Positions 49,146 through 59,207 of a stretch of DNA of 64,000 bases are shown piece after piece. Source of the stretch: Flammeovirgaceae bacterium (GTDB taxonomy: Bacteria; Bacteroidota; Bacteroidia; Cytophagales; Cyclobacteriaceae); contig JADJRT010000004.1 in the NCBI GenBank assembly GCA_016712035.1, forward strand, positions 186,001 through 250,000, given 5' to 3'. Under the pieces are notes generated by a model that saw only the letters and a list, made by a program, of their open reading frames with translations, did not search any database and had not been told where the DNA came from. How positions within the stretch are numbered: the first letter of the stretch is position 1; every line of letters begins with the position of its first letter. The position numbers were made by a program, and so were the translations under genes.

Positions 49146-51557
49146 CTATTCGTAGCGTAAAGAGTTGACAGGATTTATTTTAGCCGCTTTGATAGATTGA
49201 AAAGAAACCGTAACCCAGGCAATTACAATGGCAACCAACGCACACCCGACAAAAATCAGTGGACTAAGTTCAGTTCGATAAACAAAACCTTCCAGCCACC
49301 AATTGGAAACATACCAACCAGCCGCCACAGCGGGCACAATGGCAATCAATACCAATCGTGTAAACTCTTTCGACAAGAGAAGTGTAAGACCGAGTACGGA
49401 AGCTCCCATCGCTTTACGCACACCTATTTCTTTGGTGCGTTGCTCTGTAGTAAAAGCTGCTAGCGCAAACAACCCCAGACAAGCAATAAAGATTGCTAAT
49501 GATGAGAATACAATAAAGATATCTCGCAGTCGCATCTCAGAACGAAACAATGCATCAAAGTTCTGATCCATAAATGTATATTGTAAGGGTTCTCCGGGTG
49601 CCATCGATTTCCAACTTGATTCTATAGAGGCTATCACCTGCTTGGGATCACCCTCGTAGCGTACTAACAAATTTCGCGAAATATCGGTGAAACGAATTAC
49701 TAAAGGACGGACGGTGTTTTGAAGTGTTTCAAAATTAAAGTCCTTAACAACGCCAACGATGTGAACTGTTTCTGGTGTTTCACTATTAAAGTCTAAAAGT
49801 TCTTCTCCGATAGCATTTTGAAATCCATATTCCTTCACGGCCGCTTCATTGATTACAGCTGCCGCAGTGTCTGTTGCAAATTCTCTGGAAAAGAAACGAC
49901 CTTCTACTAAAGTAAACTTCATTACATCTAAGTGATCCCAATCAGCATTGTATTTACCAACCAAATGATCGATATCATTTCCTTTTTGTCTTACAATAGT
50001 TGTATTATCCATGCCTGGAAAAGTGTTGTTGGTGTAACTGGCACTTTGAATACCTGTTTGTCTTAACAACAAGTTTTTAAAAGCTTCGCGGTTGGGTCCT
50101 AAAATGGATGTACCTGAAATAACCACAACATTCTGCTTGTCCAATCCAAGATTTTTCGATTGCATGTAATTCAATTGATTGAATACAACAACGGTTGCAA
50201 TGATAAGGAAGGTGGACACTGCAAATTGAAATACAACCAAGGAACTTCGCACCCCCTTGCTCTTCATCCCTGCACGAACCTTGCCTTTCAATACCTCAAC
50301 AGGTTTAAAGGAAGTGAGGTAGAGTGCCGGGTAACTTCCGGCCACTAAACCTACTAACACAATTAAAATTACCGCAACGGCAATAAACAAGGGTGATTGA
50401 AAAACATCCAAAGCAAGCTGCTTACCGGAAAGTAGATTGAATTGAGGCAATACCAAAAAGCTACATAAAATAGCCAAGGCAATAGCTACAAAACTATACA
50501 TGAAAGATTCGGACAAAAATTGAATAACCATTTGACTCCGGGCCGACCCGAGCGTTTTTCTTAGCCCAACCTCTTTTGCACGACCAGCCGATCGGGCTGT
50601 TGAGAGATTCATAAAATTTATGCAGGCAATAAGCAAAATGAAAATTCCTACTCCCGAAAAAATGTAAACGTAAGATATATTGCCTGCTGGTTCTATATCA
50701 TCGGGTAACCCCGCCTTCAAATGCGAGTCGGCAAGTGGATAAATGTAGTAACTATAGATACCCCCTTGCTTGTGAAATTCAGAAAGACTTATACCAAGTC
50801 CTGCTTCTAATTCTTTACCAATATACTTGTCAACAACCGCTTCAAGCTTCGTATTTATTTCTTGTGCTGATGTGTTTGGATTTTTCTTCAGATAGGTTTG
50901 CCACGAATTACCCGTCCATCCCTGAAAATAATCCTTTTCAACCGTTACGTAGGAAATAATTCCATTAAAATGGAAATGTGAATTTGAAGGTGCCTCTTCT
51001 GTAATTCCTGTTACTTTGCAAGCCAGTTTATTGACACCAATAACAAGCGTTTTACCCAAAGGCTCTTCGTTACCAAAATACTTTTTTGCAATAGCTTCAG
51101 TAATAACAACCGAGTTTGGTTCCTTCAACGCTGTGTTAACATCACCTTTTAAAAGTCTGAAGCTGAAAAAACTGTAAAAATTAGAGTCAGCATAAAAGAT
51201 TTTATCTTCCAGAAAAGAAAGGTTTTCAAAACGGACAGCCATACCACCTCCTCCGTTGGCGGGCTTAAGGCGAATTACTTCTTCCACGCCAGGAATTTCG
51301 GTAAGCATAGCTTGCGCAAGCGGGAGACTGGAATTAGAAGTAAGTATTTCCTGGCCTGAAATACGGCCATGCAAGGCTATCCGATAAATGTTCTCATAAT
51401 TTTTATGAAAGCGATCATAGCTCAATTCATCCTGCACATACACAAAAATCAGCAGGCAGCAAGTCATTCCAATTACCAGGCCCACGATGTTAATAACAGA
51501 GAATAACTTGTGCTTGCGCATATTACGCAGGGCAACCAAATAGTAATTTTTCAGCAT
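49146..51557 (-). CDS. ABC transporter permease, MacB/FtsX type (paralogue A)
   Basis: 803 aa. TM1 at residues 18-40 (HKLFSVINIVGLVIGMTCC), a long periplasmic MacB_PCD domain, three TM helices around 285-420, a second periplasmic domain and three final TMs, that is two FtsX modules (FMNLSTARSAGRAKEVGLRK and LAAFTTEQRTKEIGVRKAMG). Such orphan duplicated permeases drive MacB-like mechanotransmission for export of lipids, peptides or drugs; the substrate is unknown. It is closely similar to the next gene (paralogue B), indicating tandem duplication. Its own ECF-type promoter motif lies at 51573-51602. Confidence 0.9.
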   Translation of the reverse strand: MLKNYYLVALRNMRKHKLFSVINIVGLVIGMTCCLLIFVYVQDELSYDRFHKNYENIYRIALHGRISGQEILTSNSSLPLAQAMLTEIPGVEEVIRLKPANGGGGMAVRFENLSFLEDKIFYADSNFYSFFSFRLLKGDVNTALKEPNSVVITEAIAKKYFGNEEPLGKTLVIGVNKLACKVTGITEEAPSNSHFHFNGIISYVTVEKDYFQGWTGNSWQTYLKKNPNTSAQEINTKLEAVVDKYIGKELEAGLGISLSEFHKQGGIYSYYIYPLADSHLKAGLPDDIEPAGNISYVYIFSGVGIFILLIACINFMNLSTARSAGRAKEVGLRKTLGSARSQMVIQFLSESFMYSFVAIALAILCSFLVLPQFNLLSGKQLALDVFQSPLFIAVAVILIVLVGLVAGSYPALYLTSFKPVEVLKGKVRAGMKSKGVRSSLVVFQFAVSTFLIIATVVVFNQLNYMQSKNLGLDKQNVVVISGTSILGPNREAFKNLLLRQTGIQSASYTNNTFPGMDNTTIVRQKGNDIDHLVGKYNADWDHLDVMKFTLVEGRFFSREFATDTAAAVINEAAVKEYGFQNAIGEELLDFNSETPETVHIVGVVKDFNFETLQNTVRPLVIRFTDISRNLLVRYEGDPKQVIASIESSWKSMAPGEPLQYTFMDQNFDALFRSEMRLRDIFIVFSSLAIFIACLGLFALAAFTTEQRTKEIGVRKAMGASVLGLTLLLSKEFTRLVLIAIVPAVAAGWYVSNWWLEGFVYRTELSPLIFVGCALVAIVIAWVTVSFQSIKAAKINPVNSLRYE

Positions 51558-51572
51558 AACTTACTTTCCAAT

Positions 51573-51602
51573 TTAGACGCCTAAATCCTGTTACAGGTTG
51601 CT
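51573..51602 (-). promoter_or_regulatory. ECF-type promoter motif of permease A
   Basis: Reverse strand: GCAACC (51596-51601), 16 bases, CGTCTAA (51573-51579), then 15 bases to the ATG at 51557. Same layout as the motifs at 54058, 56571 and 57633. Confidence 0.5.
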
Positions 51603-51633
51603 TTTACACTTGTAAATGTTGGATGTTAATTTG

Positions 51634-54039
51634 TTATTCATACCGCAAGGACTCAACCGGATTAGCCGTAGCTGCTTTAATGGATTGGTAACTAACGGTA
51701 AGCCACGCTATGACGATGGCTGCTACTCCGCTCAATACGAAAACAATGGGATTGATTTCAACGCGATAAGCAAATCCGTTTAGCCAGGTATCGGAGATAT
51801 ACCATGCCAGTATAGCTGCAGGAATAAAGGCAATAACCACCAGTTTGGTAAACTCCTTCGAAAGTAAGATTGATAAACTAAACACAGAAGCACCCATCGA
51901 CTTGCGCACACCGATTTCTTTAGTACGTTGCTCTGTGGTGAAAGCGGCCAGTGCAAACAAGCCAAGGCAAGCTATAAATATGGCAAGACTCGAAAATACA
52001 CTAAATAGTTTTCCCATCCGTTGTTCAGCTCTGAACAAGCGATCGAAATTTTCATCTAAAAAAGAATATTGAAAGGGTTCGTTGGGCGCATACTGCTTCC
52101 ATAAATTTTCAACCTTAGGAATAAGTGTTGAAGCATCTCCATCATATCGAACAAGGAGATTATTATCATTTTGAGACAATAATATTGATAACGGTCTAAC
52201 CTGCTCTTTAAAGGATTCAAAATTGAAATTCTTAATTACACCAATCACTTTATATTTTTGGAATGCCTGACGGCCATTATTGTAAAGGACTTCCTCTCCG
52301 ACCGGATTTTCAAACCCAAATTCTTTTGCGGCTGCTTCATTCAACAAAATAGCCATCGAATCTGAAGCAAAATCTTTTGAAAAATAGCGACCGTCTTTCA
52401 ATTCAAAGCGAAGCACATCCTGATGATCATAATCGGCATAATATACGCCCATAACATGATCCTGCTCGGAGTCGGCTGTTTTAAATATGGTTGTATTATT
52501 TACACCCGGAAATGTATTATTGGTATAACTGATTTTACTGATACCCGTTAATTCAGTCAACCCATTTCTGAAAGCTTCCTTATTAGTACCTAGCCTACCT
52601 GTATTATCCAAAATCATCACGTTGTTTTTATCAATTCCCAAATTCTTCTTTTGCAGATATTGTATCTGTTGGAAAACAACAACCGTAAAAATGATTAGGA
52701 AAATAGAAAGGCCGAATTGAAATACAACCAAAAAACTGCGGATACCTTTACTTTTAGCCCCAGCACGAACTTTTCCTTTCAATACTTCTACAGCACTAAA
52801 GGAAGTAAGATAGAAGGCTGGGTAACTTCCTGATACAATACCTATAAAAAATACAAGCGCTACAATACCAGCAATAAACCAAGGGGTCTGAAATACTGCC
52901 ATACCTAATTCCTTTCCCGAGAGTGTATTAAAGAATGGCAATAAATAGTAACAAGCCGCCAAAGCCAACACTACTGCCAATGCACTATAAAGTATAGACT
53001 CAGCCATGAACTGGCCAATCATTTGGCCACGCAGTAATCCCAATGCTTTTCGTAGGCCAACTTCCTTCGCACGACCAGCCGAACGTGCCGTGGATAAATT
53101 CATGAAATTGATACAGGCTATAATGATAATAAACAATCCGATACCACTGAAGAAATACACGTACATCATATTACCGCCCGGTTCCAGATCTCCTTGTGAG
53201 GTAGAATGCAGATGTATATCTTTAACGTTCGTTGCATAATATCCATAGGCACCGCCTGACTCCTGCATCTTCTTAATGGTTGTACCCATAAACCGCTCCA
53301 ACTCAGGACCAATATATTTTTCTACAAGGGGAATAAATTTAGCCTCCACCTGATTTGCTGCAGCATTGGGTTGAACTTTGAAATATGTATACATAAAGTT
53401 ATTAAGCCATATGTCACTTTTGAGTCGCTCGTTTGAGACAGATGAAACCAGAAAGTTATAGCTAAAGTGAGAATTAGCTGGTGGATTTTCTGCAAGACCC
53501 GTCACTTTGTAAGTCTTATTCTCATCACCGATAATCAATAATTTCCCTATCGGATTTTCATCACCAAAATATTTGTGCGCCATGGGTTCAGTAAGCACCA
53601 CGGTGTTAGGCTCATTCAAAACTGAGGTTACGTCTCCTGCTTTGAGTTTATATCCAAAGAATTGAAAAAAGTTTGAATCAACAACAAACACTTTTTCCTC
53701 TGTAAAAATTATTTCACCATTTCTAATTACAGACTCATAAATCTGGTAGATTCTTGTCGCATCCGCCACTTCTGGAATTTCCGCTACTAAGGCTGCTGCC
53801 ATAGGTGGGCACGTGTTGGCAACCCGAATATCCTGCCCGCCAATTTTGCCATTTAATCCAACCTGAAAAATACGATCTGCATCCGGATGAAAATTATCGT
53901 AGCTGAGTTCGTTCGAGACATATAAGATGATCATCAAGCAAGATGTGACTCCAATGGTCATGCCCAGAATATTGATGGCTGAAAACAGCTTGTACTTCAG
54001 GATGTTGCGAATAGCAACTTTATAATAGTTTTTAAGCAT
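51634..54039 (-). CDS. ABC transporter permease, MacB/FtsX type (paralogue B)
   Basis: 801 aa with the same architecture as paralogue A: TM1 (YKLFSAINILGMTIGVTSC), periplasmic MacB_PCD, FtsX module FMNLSTARSAGRAKEVGLRK, second periplasmic domain and LAAFTTEQRTKEIGVRKSMG. Whole blocks are identical to A, for example the FtsX linkers, while the first periplasmic domain differs more, as expected if duplicates specialise in substrate. Preceded by an ECF-type motif at 54058-54088. Confidence 0.9.
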   Translation of the reverse strand: MLKNYYKVAIRNILKYKLFSAINILGMTIGVTSCLMIILYVSNELSYDNFHPDADRIFQVGLNGKIGGQDIRVANTCPPMAAALVAEIPEVADATRIYQIYESVIRNGEIIFTEEKVFVVDSNFFQFFGYKLKAGDVTSVLNEPNTVVLTEPMAHKYFGDENPIGKLLIIGDENKTYKVTGLAENPPANSHFSYNFLVSSVSNERLKSDIWLNNFMYTYFKVQPNAAANQVEAKFIPLVEKYIGPELERFMGTTIKKMQESGGAYGYYATNVKDIHLHSTSQGDLEPGGNMMYVYFFSGIGLFIIIIACINFMNLSTARSAGRAKEVGLRKALGLLRGQMIGQFMAESILYSALAVVLALAACYYLLPFFNTLSGKELGMAVFQTPWFIAGIVALVFFIGIVSGSYPAFYLTSFSAVEVLKGKVRAGAKSKGIRSFLVVFQFGLSIFLIIFTVVVFQQIQYLQKKNLGIDKNNVMILDNTGRLGTNKEAFRNGLTELTGISKISYTNNTFPGVNNTTIFKTADSEQDHVMGVYYADYDHQDVLRFELKDGRYFSKDFASDSMAILLNEAAAKEFGFENPVGEEVLYNNGRQAFQKYKVIGVIKNFNFESFKEQVRPLSILLSQNDNNLLVRYDGDASTLIPKVENLWKQYAPNEPFQYSFLDENFDRLFRAEQRMGKLFSVFSSLAIFIACLGLFALAAFTTEQRTKEIGVRKSMGASVFSLSILLSKEFTKLVVIAFIPAAILAWYISDTWLNGFAYRVEINPIVFVLSGVAAIVIAWLTVSYQSIKAATANPVESLRYE

Positions 54040-54057
54040 GGTTATTAATCTTTAAAA

Positions 54058-54088
54058 TCAGATGCTGACAAATGGACAATAGGTTGCA
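54058..54088 (-). promoter_or_regulatory. ECF-type promoter motif of permease B
   Basis: Reverse strand: TGCAACC (54082-54088), 17 bases, CATCTGA (54058-54064), 18 bases before the ATG at 54039. The -10 part is one of the weaker copies. Confidence 0.4.
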
Positions 54089-54169
54089 TCTCCTCTGAAG
54101 AGATTTGCCTTAGTTTAGGTATAGCTTAGACGATGTCAGATATACTTTAGTTACAGTCCGAAACAAATA

Positions 54170-56550
54170 TTATTCATCGCGAAGTACGTGAGCAGGATTT
54201 AAGGTTGCCGCTTTATATATCTTATATCCGATTGACAGAAAAGATGTGAAAAACAAAATGCATGCGGAAATAACCATAGTAGCAAGGGTTGCCTTTTGGT
54301 AATAGTCCCAGATACTACTCATAAGCATTTCAGACATCCAGGCGCCAGCCAACGAACCCAATACGGAGGCTATCAAAAGAATGATTACAAATTCTTTATT
54401 AACTACTCTGGAAATGTTGCTTACCGAAGCGCCTAACACTTTTCGAACACCTATCTCTTTCATCTTTTTAATTATATTAAGGGATACCAACGTAAATAAT
54501 CCGGTGGCCGAAAGTAAAAGCGCCACAACACCCAGGAATGTGAACATGGTTACAATATTATTATTAACTGTATTCGCTTCTACTATTTCCTCATCCATAA
54601 ACCGGCCATTGTAAGTTCTGTTTGGAAACAATTCTTTCCACTTAGCCTCCATAAATTTATTAGTTGCCACAACCTTATCGGCAGGAGCCTTCACCAGAAT
54701 GTGATTAACAACTTCTGCTGCACCATAGCGAAGCATTACCGGCTGCATTTCATTCCATAGTCCATTATTATATATATCTTTAATAACGCCAACTACATAA
54801 TACTTCACAGTGTCCATCCAGATTATTTCCTTCCCAAGCGCGTCCTTCATTCCCAACTTTCTAACTAACTCCTCAGAGACAATTACTGATTCCTTTCGGT
54901 CGGATTCAGAATCCTTTTTAAAGTTCCGCCCTTCTAATAATGTAAGTCCAACAGTTTCAATGTAATCATGATCCACATTTAGGATATCCACTTCAATCTC
55001 CTTTTCATCGTGCTTTATCGGATCATTAAAGTAATTGGAATTGATGTGATGTTGCGACCCCGCAATGGAGATAATCTCAGGATTCTCTAAAAGAACATTT
55101 CGGTAAGTTTCATATTCCGAGCGGTTGTTCAAATAAGTGAAAACCAAATCAGTCTTATTGAAACCTAAATCAAACTCACGTTGAAATTTGGCATTCTCGA
55201 TAAAAGCGAAACTGCACACAATGGCAATTAAAGAAATGGCAAACTGCATGGTTAACAAAATCCGGGTAAAGTAATTGGTACCTCCAAACTTAAGCTTACC
55301 CTTTAAAATTTGGGTGGGTTGAAAGTGGCTAATATAAAAAGCAGGGTAACTTCCTGCCAGTAAACTTGTAAAGAGGAGGGTGATCCCTGTGAAAATCAGA
55401 AAGTCAGGGCGACTAAAGTAATCTGATATTAACTTTATGTCTGGCCACATTTGTTGAAAGCGGGAATAAGTAAAAAATCGGCTAACAACACACCCACAAT
55501 CAACGCCAACAGACAGATCAATGTTGTTTCTCCAATAAATTGAAAAATCAAATGTGCCCGCGAACTGCCCATTACCTTCCGAATTCCAATTTCTTTTAAT
55601 CTGCGCGATGAGATGGCTACTGCGGTGTTGGTAAGATTGAAGCAGGCAATTAGCAAAACAAAAATGCCCATCATACCAATACCCATTACAGCCGCAATGG
55701 GTGATGCATCCCGTGTCCATGACCCGGGTTTCTCATTATAGCTATCACGAACTGCCATACCAACGAACGATTCAATCTCAAACTTCCGGATTATAAAATC
55801 TTCACGGATCTTATTATTGTTTTCGGCATAGGGCGTCAACAATCCCTCAATAACCGGAATTCGCTTGGGATCTTTTACCTGAACAAAAAGTGTTGATCGA
55901 TGTCGCCAGCTATTCTCGGTGTAATCAGCCGCCCCTTCTTCAAACTGATTATCAAACATCACATACGCACTGCCGTAAAAACTTGAATTGGAAGGCGGCA
56001 ATTTAAATACTCCGGCAACGGAAAATTCCTTTAACCGGCCACTGTCCAATAATTGAGTTATCGGTTTTCCCAATGCCTTATCTGAGCCAAAGTATGTTTC
56101 AGCCAGCTTATCGCTAATGAGTATCTGACTCTTGTCTTTTATTGCACCAGAACCTTCTACAAATTCAAAAGTAAACGCTTCGAATAAGGAGGCATCAACA
56201 TACATCAGTTCATTATTGAATAACTCTTCGCCTATTCTAAAATTAGCTCCCCCAGGCGAGTATCGAATTACGTTGTCAAAGTCTGAGATATTCTGCTTGA
56301 TCGCATTTCCCATACCCATGGGCACATACCCATAGGCGGTTAATTCATTTTGAAATTCACGTACCGAATTAACCCTATAAATAGTAGATGCCTGGGTGTG
56401 GTAAGAATCAAAGCTTCTATTAAAATCGTAGTTAAAATAAGCAACAATACAACACGCAATGGCGATACCCATACCAAATACATTGACAAAAATGAAAAAC
56501 TTGTTTTTGGTAAGACTGCGAAGGGTTATCAGTAAATAGTTTTTAATCAT
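54170..56550 (-). CDS. ABC transporter permease, MacB/FtsX type (paralogue C); one frame break
   Basis: About 793 aa from ATG 56550 (MIKNYLLITLRSLTKNKFF) when 55450-56550 and 54170-55450 are joined. One base is missing near 55450, between IPAFN and QMWPDIKLISDYF. Two FtsX modules are present: NTAVAISSRRLKEIGIRKVM and LVSLNIIKKMKEIGVRKVLG. It is clearly more diverged from A and B than they are from each other. It is the first permease after the ATPase gene. Upstream are an ECF-type motif (56571-56600) and the terminator of the ATPase gene. Confidence 0.85.
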
Positions 56551-56570
56551 AAGATAACTTTTAAAGATAT

Positions 56571-56600
56571 AAAGACTGACAACCAGCGTATGGGGTTGCA
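56571..56600 (-). promoter_or_regulatory. ECF-type promoter motif of permease C
   Basis: Reverse strand: TGCAACC (56594-56600), 16 bases, AGTCTTT (56571-56577), 20 bases before the ATG at 56550. The -35 part is perfect relative to the other copies, the -10 part diverges. Confidence 0.4.
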
Positions 56601-56741
56601 TCTTTGATCCAAGATATATGCCAATGCTTATCTAAACTTAAATACATCGAAATTAGAATAAAATCTAATTAAAGCTTATTGGCTTAGGTCAGCTATTGTT
56701 CAGATCTGCACATCGGGGTGTTCATTCTTGGTTCAATCAAT

Positions 56742-56780
56742 AAAAAAATAAGGCCCATCCTGATTCAGAATGAGCCCTAC
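56742..56780 (-). terminator. Terminator of the exporter ATPase gene
   Basis: On the reverse strand GGGCTCAT...ATGGGCCT forms an 8-bp stem (one or two G-T pairs) around an internal CTGAATCAG palindrome. It is followed by seven T (A run 56742-56748 on the plus strand). It lies about 60 bases after the ATPase stop, so permease C needs its own promoter. Confidence 0.7.
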
Positions 56781-56840
56781 TTAACCTAAACCTAAACTAT
56801 GAAGAACGAATCAGGAAGCAAGTCCCTGAAATCTTAAATA

Positions 56841-57530
56841 CTAAACGTGAAATTGTTCTTTGATATTCTCCGTCACCACTTTACCATCAAACAAGTTGAC
56901 GATTCGGTGTGCGTAATTTGCGTCATACGGTGAGTGTGTAACCATAATTACCGTTGTGCCTTCTTCATTCAATTGAGAAAGCAACTTCATAACTTCTTCA
57001 CCATTGGCAGAATCTAGGTTACCCGTAGGTTCATCCGCAAGAATTACCTTAGGCTTGGCAACAATAGCTCTTGAAATGGCCACACGCTGTTGCTGTCCAC
57101 CGGATAGTTGCTGCGGAAAGTGATTTCTTCTATGCATGATGTTCATGCGCTCCAGCACTTCTTCTACACGTCTCTTGCGTTCATCTGAAGGTACTTTTAA
57201 GTATAACAAAGGAAGTTCAACGTTTTCGAAAACGGTTAATTCATCAATCAAATTGAAGCTTTGGAATACAAATCCGATTGAACCTTTGCGTAACTGGGCG
57301 CGCTGACGCTCAGAATATTTCGCAACCTCGTGTTCACCAAAATGATACTCGCCACTCGAGGGATTATCGAGTAAGCCTAAGATATTAAGCAAGGTAGATT
57401 TACCACAACCTGATGGCCCCATAATAGCTACAAACTCACCATCCTTAATTTCAAGATTGATGCTGTTTAGCGCAGTGGTTTCCACTTCTTCGGTTGTATA
57501 AACTTTTTCTAAGTTTTTTAATTTAATCAT
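56841..57530 (-). CDS. ABC transporter ATP-binding protein, MacB/LolD type
   Basis: 229 aa: Walker A GPSGCGKSTLLN (about 39-50), Q-loop FVFQSFNLIDELTVFENV, signature LSGGQQQRVAISRAI (about 143-157), Walker B KVILADEPTGNLDS and H-loop MVTHSP. It is the typical ATPase of MacB and LolCDE-type systems, and the only one near the three permeases and the HlyD adaptor, so it probably serves all of them. It has an ECF-type promoter motif (57633-57661) and its own terminator. Confidence 0.95.
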   Translation of the reverse strand: MIKLKNLEKVYTTEEVETTALNSINLEIKDGEFVAIMGPSGCGKSTLLNILGLLDNPSSGEYHFGEHEVAKYSERQRAQLRKGSIGFVFQSFNLIDELTVFENVELPLLYLKVPSDERKRRVEEVLERMNIMHRRNHFPQQLSGGQQQRVAISRAIVAKPKVILADEPTGNLDSANGEEVMKLLSQLNEEGTTVIMVTHSPYDANYAHRIVNLFDGKVVTENIKEQFHV

Positions 57531-57632
57531 GACTTGTCCAGTTTAGTGTTAGATGTATTATTTGGGGTAATAGTTTTTATTGAGTACTTGATTTCTTTTC
57601 AAAGGTTACCTGAACTTGCAATTTTCATTGTA

Positions 57633-57661
57633 TTAGACGCCTATATTTTCAAATGGTTGCA
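57633..57661 (-). promoter_or_regulatory. ECF-type promoter motif of the exporter ATPase
   Basis: Reverse strand: TGCAACC (57655-57661), 15 bases, CGTCTAA (57633-57639), about 100 bases before the ATG at 57530. The core is identical to the motif before permease A. Confidence 0.5.
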
Positions 57662-57690
57662 TATATCAGATAAAGTCGTCAACATTTTAT

Positions 57691-58940
57691 TTAATTAAGT
57701 ATTAAAACTTCGTTGTTGCCAAAATTCTCATACGATGAAGTAATAACCCGATCGCCCGGCTGAAGTCCTTCCAGCACTTCGAAATTCTCGGTATTCTTCC
57801 GCCCAAGTTTAATATTTCTCCGCACGGCCTTGTCATCACTATCCAAAACGAACACCCAATTGCCACCCGTATCTTTATAAAATCCACCTACTGGCAGCAA
57901 TAACTCTTCCGATGCCTGGCCAAGTTCAATGCGCAAGCGTAGCGATTGTCCTCTTCGGATATCATTAGGCGTTTCGCCATCAAAATCCATATCCACTTCA
58001 AACCTTCCGTTTTGAATGGTTGGATAGATATAATTGATCACTAACCTGTAGTCTTTCCCTGCGTATGTTGTAGTTGATGGCAAGCCCACCGATATTTTTG
58101 GGTAATACAATTCATCAATAGGCACCCGCACTTTATAGGCTCCCACAATATCAACCTGTCCTAATCGCTGACCTTGACTTACGGATTGTCCTATCTCCCA
58201 ATGCGGAGTGGAAAGTTGTCCATCAATAGGAGCGCGGATAACAAGGTTGTCCAGAATTTTGGATAAACCATTTAAACTAATCATCATTTTCTGTTCTGAT
58301 TCAGAAGTAAACTTTAATTGGCGGATGCGATCAATTGAATCAGCACGGTAAGCTGCATAGGTAATTCTTCTGCGCTCCAAATTGTAATTGTAGTTTGCCT
58401 CTGTCTGCTCAAACTCTTGCTTGGCAATTAGCTTCTTTTCGAACAATTGCTTTTGGCGTATGTACTGCGGCTCCAGTATCTGTAATTGATTTTCAATAAG
58501 GGCGAGCTGTTGCTGTTGCTCCAGGTCATTCCGCATAATCTGCAATCGGGTCTCCCGAGCTCTGTTAATACTTTCGTTAAAAGAGGCTTCCTGCTGAAGC
58601 ACCGTTAATTCACGGTTTAGATTGGTAAGTTCCAAAATCACATCGCCTTTCTTTAACATCTTACCACTTTCGCTCACGATGTTTTTTTAATATTTCCACC
58701 TTCAATCGCATCCAGATATACGGTGCGAGCAGGTTCTACCGTACCTGTTTGTGGAATAAATTCTTTGAACTCACCGCGTTGTACAGTGGAGATTGTAAGC
58801 TTGTCTTTATCCGTTTTAAACGTTGACCTGCGGTCAGCAAAAATAAATTGATAGGCGATAAAAAAGACGAGCAAGGCAATACCGCCATACGTAGCGATTT
58901 TCTTCAGGGTCCAGTTCTTTTTAGCAATCTTCTTGTCCAT
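57691..58940 (-). CDS. HlyD/MacA-type periplasmic adaptor; one frame break
   Basis: About 416 aa when 58677-58940 and 57691-58677 are joined. An N-terminal TM anchor (GIALLVFFIAYQFIF, about 20-34), lipoyl half GEFKEFIPQTGTVEPARTVY, a long coiled coil (residues about 105-210, EQQQQLALIENQLQILEPQY), second lipoyl half VIRAPIDGQLSTPHWEIGQS, and beta-barrel/MPD domain to the end (VLEGLQPGDRVITSSYE). It links the inner-membrane permeases to an outer-membrane channel. The break is in an A run near 58682 (seven A where eight give NIKKNIVSESGKML). First gene of the exporter locus, behind a sigma-54-like promoter. Confidence 0.87.
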
Positions 58941-58990
58941 GGGTCCGTATAACTCGGGTAAAACGTATATTCTTAATTCCTTCCTGCACT

Positions 58991-59008
58991 TGCCAACAAG
59001 CGTGCCAA
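58991..59008 (-). promoter_or_regulatory. Sigma-54-like promoter of the HlyD adaptor gene
   Basis: Reverse strand TGGCACG (59001-59007), four bases, TTGGCA (58991-58996). This is the -24/-12 consensus TGGCACG-N4-TTGCA with one extra G. It lies about 50 bases before the ATG at 58940 and next to a divergent sigma-54 activator gene. Confidence 0.55.
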
Positions 59009-59060
59009 CGGGAATTGACTTAGAAAAGGTGCCTTTTTATGGAAATATTTGTTATTCTGA

Positions 59061-59095
59061 GTTCAGATGTGAACGTAACTGTCCGATTGCGGACA
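59061..59095. promoter_or_regulatory. Two palindromes, candidate enhancer sites for the sigma-54 activator
   Basis: GTTCA-GATG-TGAAC (59061-59074) and TGTCCG-ATTG-CGGACA (59080-59095) are perfect inverted repeats with four-base spacers whose centres are 20 bases apart. They are roughly 60-90 bases upstream of the -24 element of the sigma-54-like promoter, the usual place for NtrC-type enhancer binding. Confidence 0.5.
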
Positions 59096-59207
59096 AGAAT
59101 ATTTATCTTTCAACCCGATAGACTTGCGAACTGGCGTAATTTAAAGCATCACTAATCCGGTACTAATATTGCCCAACTGCCCACAAGCTTAAAACTTGAA
59201 TCCACTT

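Noticed and set aside
56799..56837. 12-codon ORF starting MKNESGSKSLKS
   Set aside because: Too short and without any support. It lies in the trailer of the ATPase gene on the opposite strand.
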